From Deltaproteobacteria bacterium (GTDB taxonomy: Bacteria > Myxococcota_A > Polyangia > HGW-17), in contig QKIM01000202.1 of the NCBI GenBank assembly GCA_003249585.1, positions 1-6,869 on the forward strand: a DNA stretch of 6,869 bases, in the 5' to 3' direction. Shown in pieces: positions 6,284 through 6,869 of this stretch; the stretch's first letter is position 1; each line of letters starts with the position of its first letter. The notes beneath the pieces were generated by a model. That model was not told where the DNA came from and did no database searches. It was given only the letters and a program-made list of their open reading frames with translations. The translations under genes and the position numbers were made by a program.

Positions 6284-6319
6284 TTGCCAATCTGTACCAC
6301 CTGCCGTACAAATTTGCAA
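6284..6319. promoter_or_regulatory. Palindromic two-way promoter candidate
   Basis: Two 14-base arms, 6284-6297 and 6306-6319, are inverted copies at 12 of 14 positions around an 8-base centre. The plus strand reads TTGCCA (6284-6289), 17 bases, TACAAA (6307-6312). By symmetry the minus strand reads TTGCAA (6319-6314), 17 bases, TACAGA (6296-6291), with an upstream TGG that fits an extended -10. Each arm thus holds one strand's -35 and the other strand's -10. Predicted leaders are about 53 bases to the hydrolase ATG and 29 to the lipoprotein ATG. The dyad could equally be an operator for a dimeric regulator. The stretch is AT-rich against its surroundings. Confidence 0.5.
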
Positions 6320-6371
6320 TGGAGACCCTGTGGCATGGGCCGGGAGACGCGGGTCTTGACTGGAGGCGATC

Positions 6372-6869
6372 ATGGAAGCGGCGCGGGTGGCTGAGCTGGC
6401 CAGACAGGCAGTAGGTGACGGAATCGTTCCGGCCCTCGCCTGGGCTGTCTTTCGCGGGACGCGTATGTGGCAGGGGGGCATAAACGCCGATCCCCAGGAG
6501 ACCTTCTTTGACCTGGCCTCGCTCACCAAGGCCCTCGGGACGTCCCTGGCCGTCGCCTCCGTGGTCACGCATGGCCGGCTCAACTATGATGGCCCGATGC
6601 CTCCCGTGATCCCGGGCTGCTGGAGCGAGGGGGGACTGATCACCCTGCGCCATCTGCTGGAGCATACCAGCGGGCTCCCAGGCTACGTCCCCTTCTATGA
6701 GACGTGCTCGACGGCCCAGGAGCTGGTCCTGGCGCTGAACCACGTACACCCCTCGCGACCCCCCGGGCTGTCGACGGAATACAGCGATCTCGGCTATATG
6801 CTTCTGGGGCGGATCCTGGAGGCGGTCTGCCCGGAGGGGTGGCCCGGGCGGGTGGAGGAAATCTACGAC
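6372..6869 (+). CDS. Beta-lactamase-fold serine hydrolase (N-terminal part)
   Basis: The first 166 residues are present and the gene runs off the right edge. It belongs to the serine beta-lactamase / penicillin-binding-protein-like family (PF00144 type), whose members include class C beta-lactamases, D-amino-acid peptidases and EstB-like esterases. The nucleophile motif SxxK is SLTK at 50-53, in FFDLASLTKAL. HTSGLPGY follows at 98-105, and the second motif appears as Tyr137-Ser-Asp139 in YSDLGYMLLGRILEAV, an accepted variant of YxN. The third (KTG/HxG-type) motif would lie beyond the window. There is no signal peptide: the protein opens MEAARVAELARQAVGDGIVPA, so it may act in the cytoplasm. 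The ATG is secure because an in-frame TGA lies at 6357-6359 and GGAGG (6362-6366) is 5 bases upstream. It is transcribed divergently from the Cys-rich lipoprotein. The exact substrate cannot be told; true antibiotic resistance is not implied. Confidence 0.93.
   Translation, partial: MEAARVAELARQAVGDGIVPALAWAVFRGTRMWQGGINADPQETFFDLASLTKALGTSLAVASVVTHGRLNYDGPMPPVIPGCWSEGGLITLRHLLEHTSGLPGYVPFYETCSTAQELVLALNHVHPSRPPGLSTEYSDLGYMLLGRILEAVCPEGWPGRVEEIYD

Noticed and set aside
6179..6749. Minus-strand open frames of 134 and 170 codons across the hydrolase start
   Set aside because: They run antisense to the serine hydrolase, whose SLTK and HTSGLP motifs fix the coding strand, and they cross the promoter region.

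Overview
The window is GC-rich, densely coded bacterial DNA, most likely from a Gram-negative deltaproteobacterium-type lineage (Myxococcota or a relative). The reasons are the long FGAM synthase with an N-terminal PurS-like domain, a transmembrane Hanks-type Ser/Thr kinase, three lipoproteins and a DUF4846 protein. The lineage is an inference from gene content; no rRNA or other marker is present.

Layout. (a) 1-828, minus strand: the first 276 codons of a PurS-PurL type phosphoribosylformylglycinamidine synthase, running off the left edge. (b) 829-980: a 152-base spacer with a possible purL promoter and a small dyad. (c) 981-3122, minus strand: a tight three-gene operon, transcribed in the order small Cys-containing lipoprotein, degenerate PlsC/LPLAT-like protein, DUF4846 lipoprotein. 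Its junctions are TGACATG and ATGA. (d) 3123-3266: a divergent promoter region. (e) 3267-5408, plus strand: a 713-residue membrane Ser/Thr kinase with an 11-cysteine, Sel1-like extracytoplasmic region. (f) 5449-6255, minus strand, convergent with the kinase: a lysine-rich lipoprotein whose 18 cysteines form three copies of a six-cysteine module. (g) 6256-6371: a divergent intergenic region with a 36-bp imperfect palindrome that encodes similar promoter hexamers on both strands. (h) 6372-6869, plus strand: the start of a beta-lactamase-fold serine hydrolase, cut by the right edge.

How the parts may work together. The purine gene and the serine hydrolase look like ordinary chromosomal genes. 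The middle is an envelope-centred neighbourhood: three lipoproteins, a possible lipid-enzyme relative and a kinase that displays a disulfide-type domain outside the membrane. Nothing shows that they form one pathway. However, three of the products exported across the inner membrane are unusually rich in patterned cysteines, and the kinase and hydrolase genes share the same promoter core (TTGCCAATC, then TACAAA, with 17 bases between hexamers). The triple six-cysteine lipoprotein and the palindromic two-way promoter are the least familiar items here. I see no CRISPR array, tRNA, rRNA, insertion sequence or prophage gene, and no gene-free stretch longer than 152 bases.
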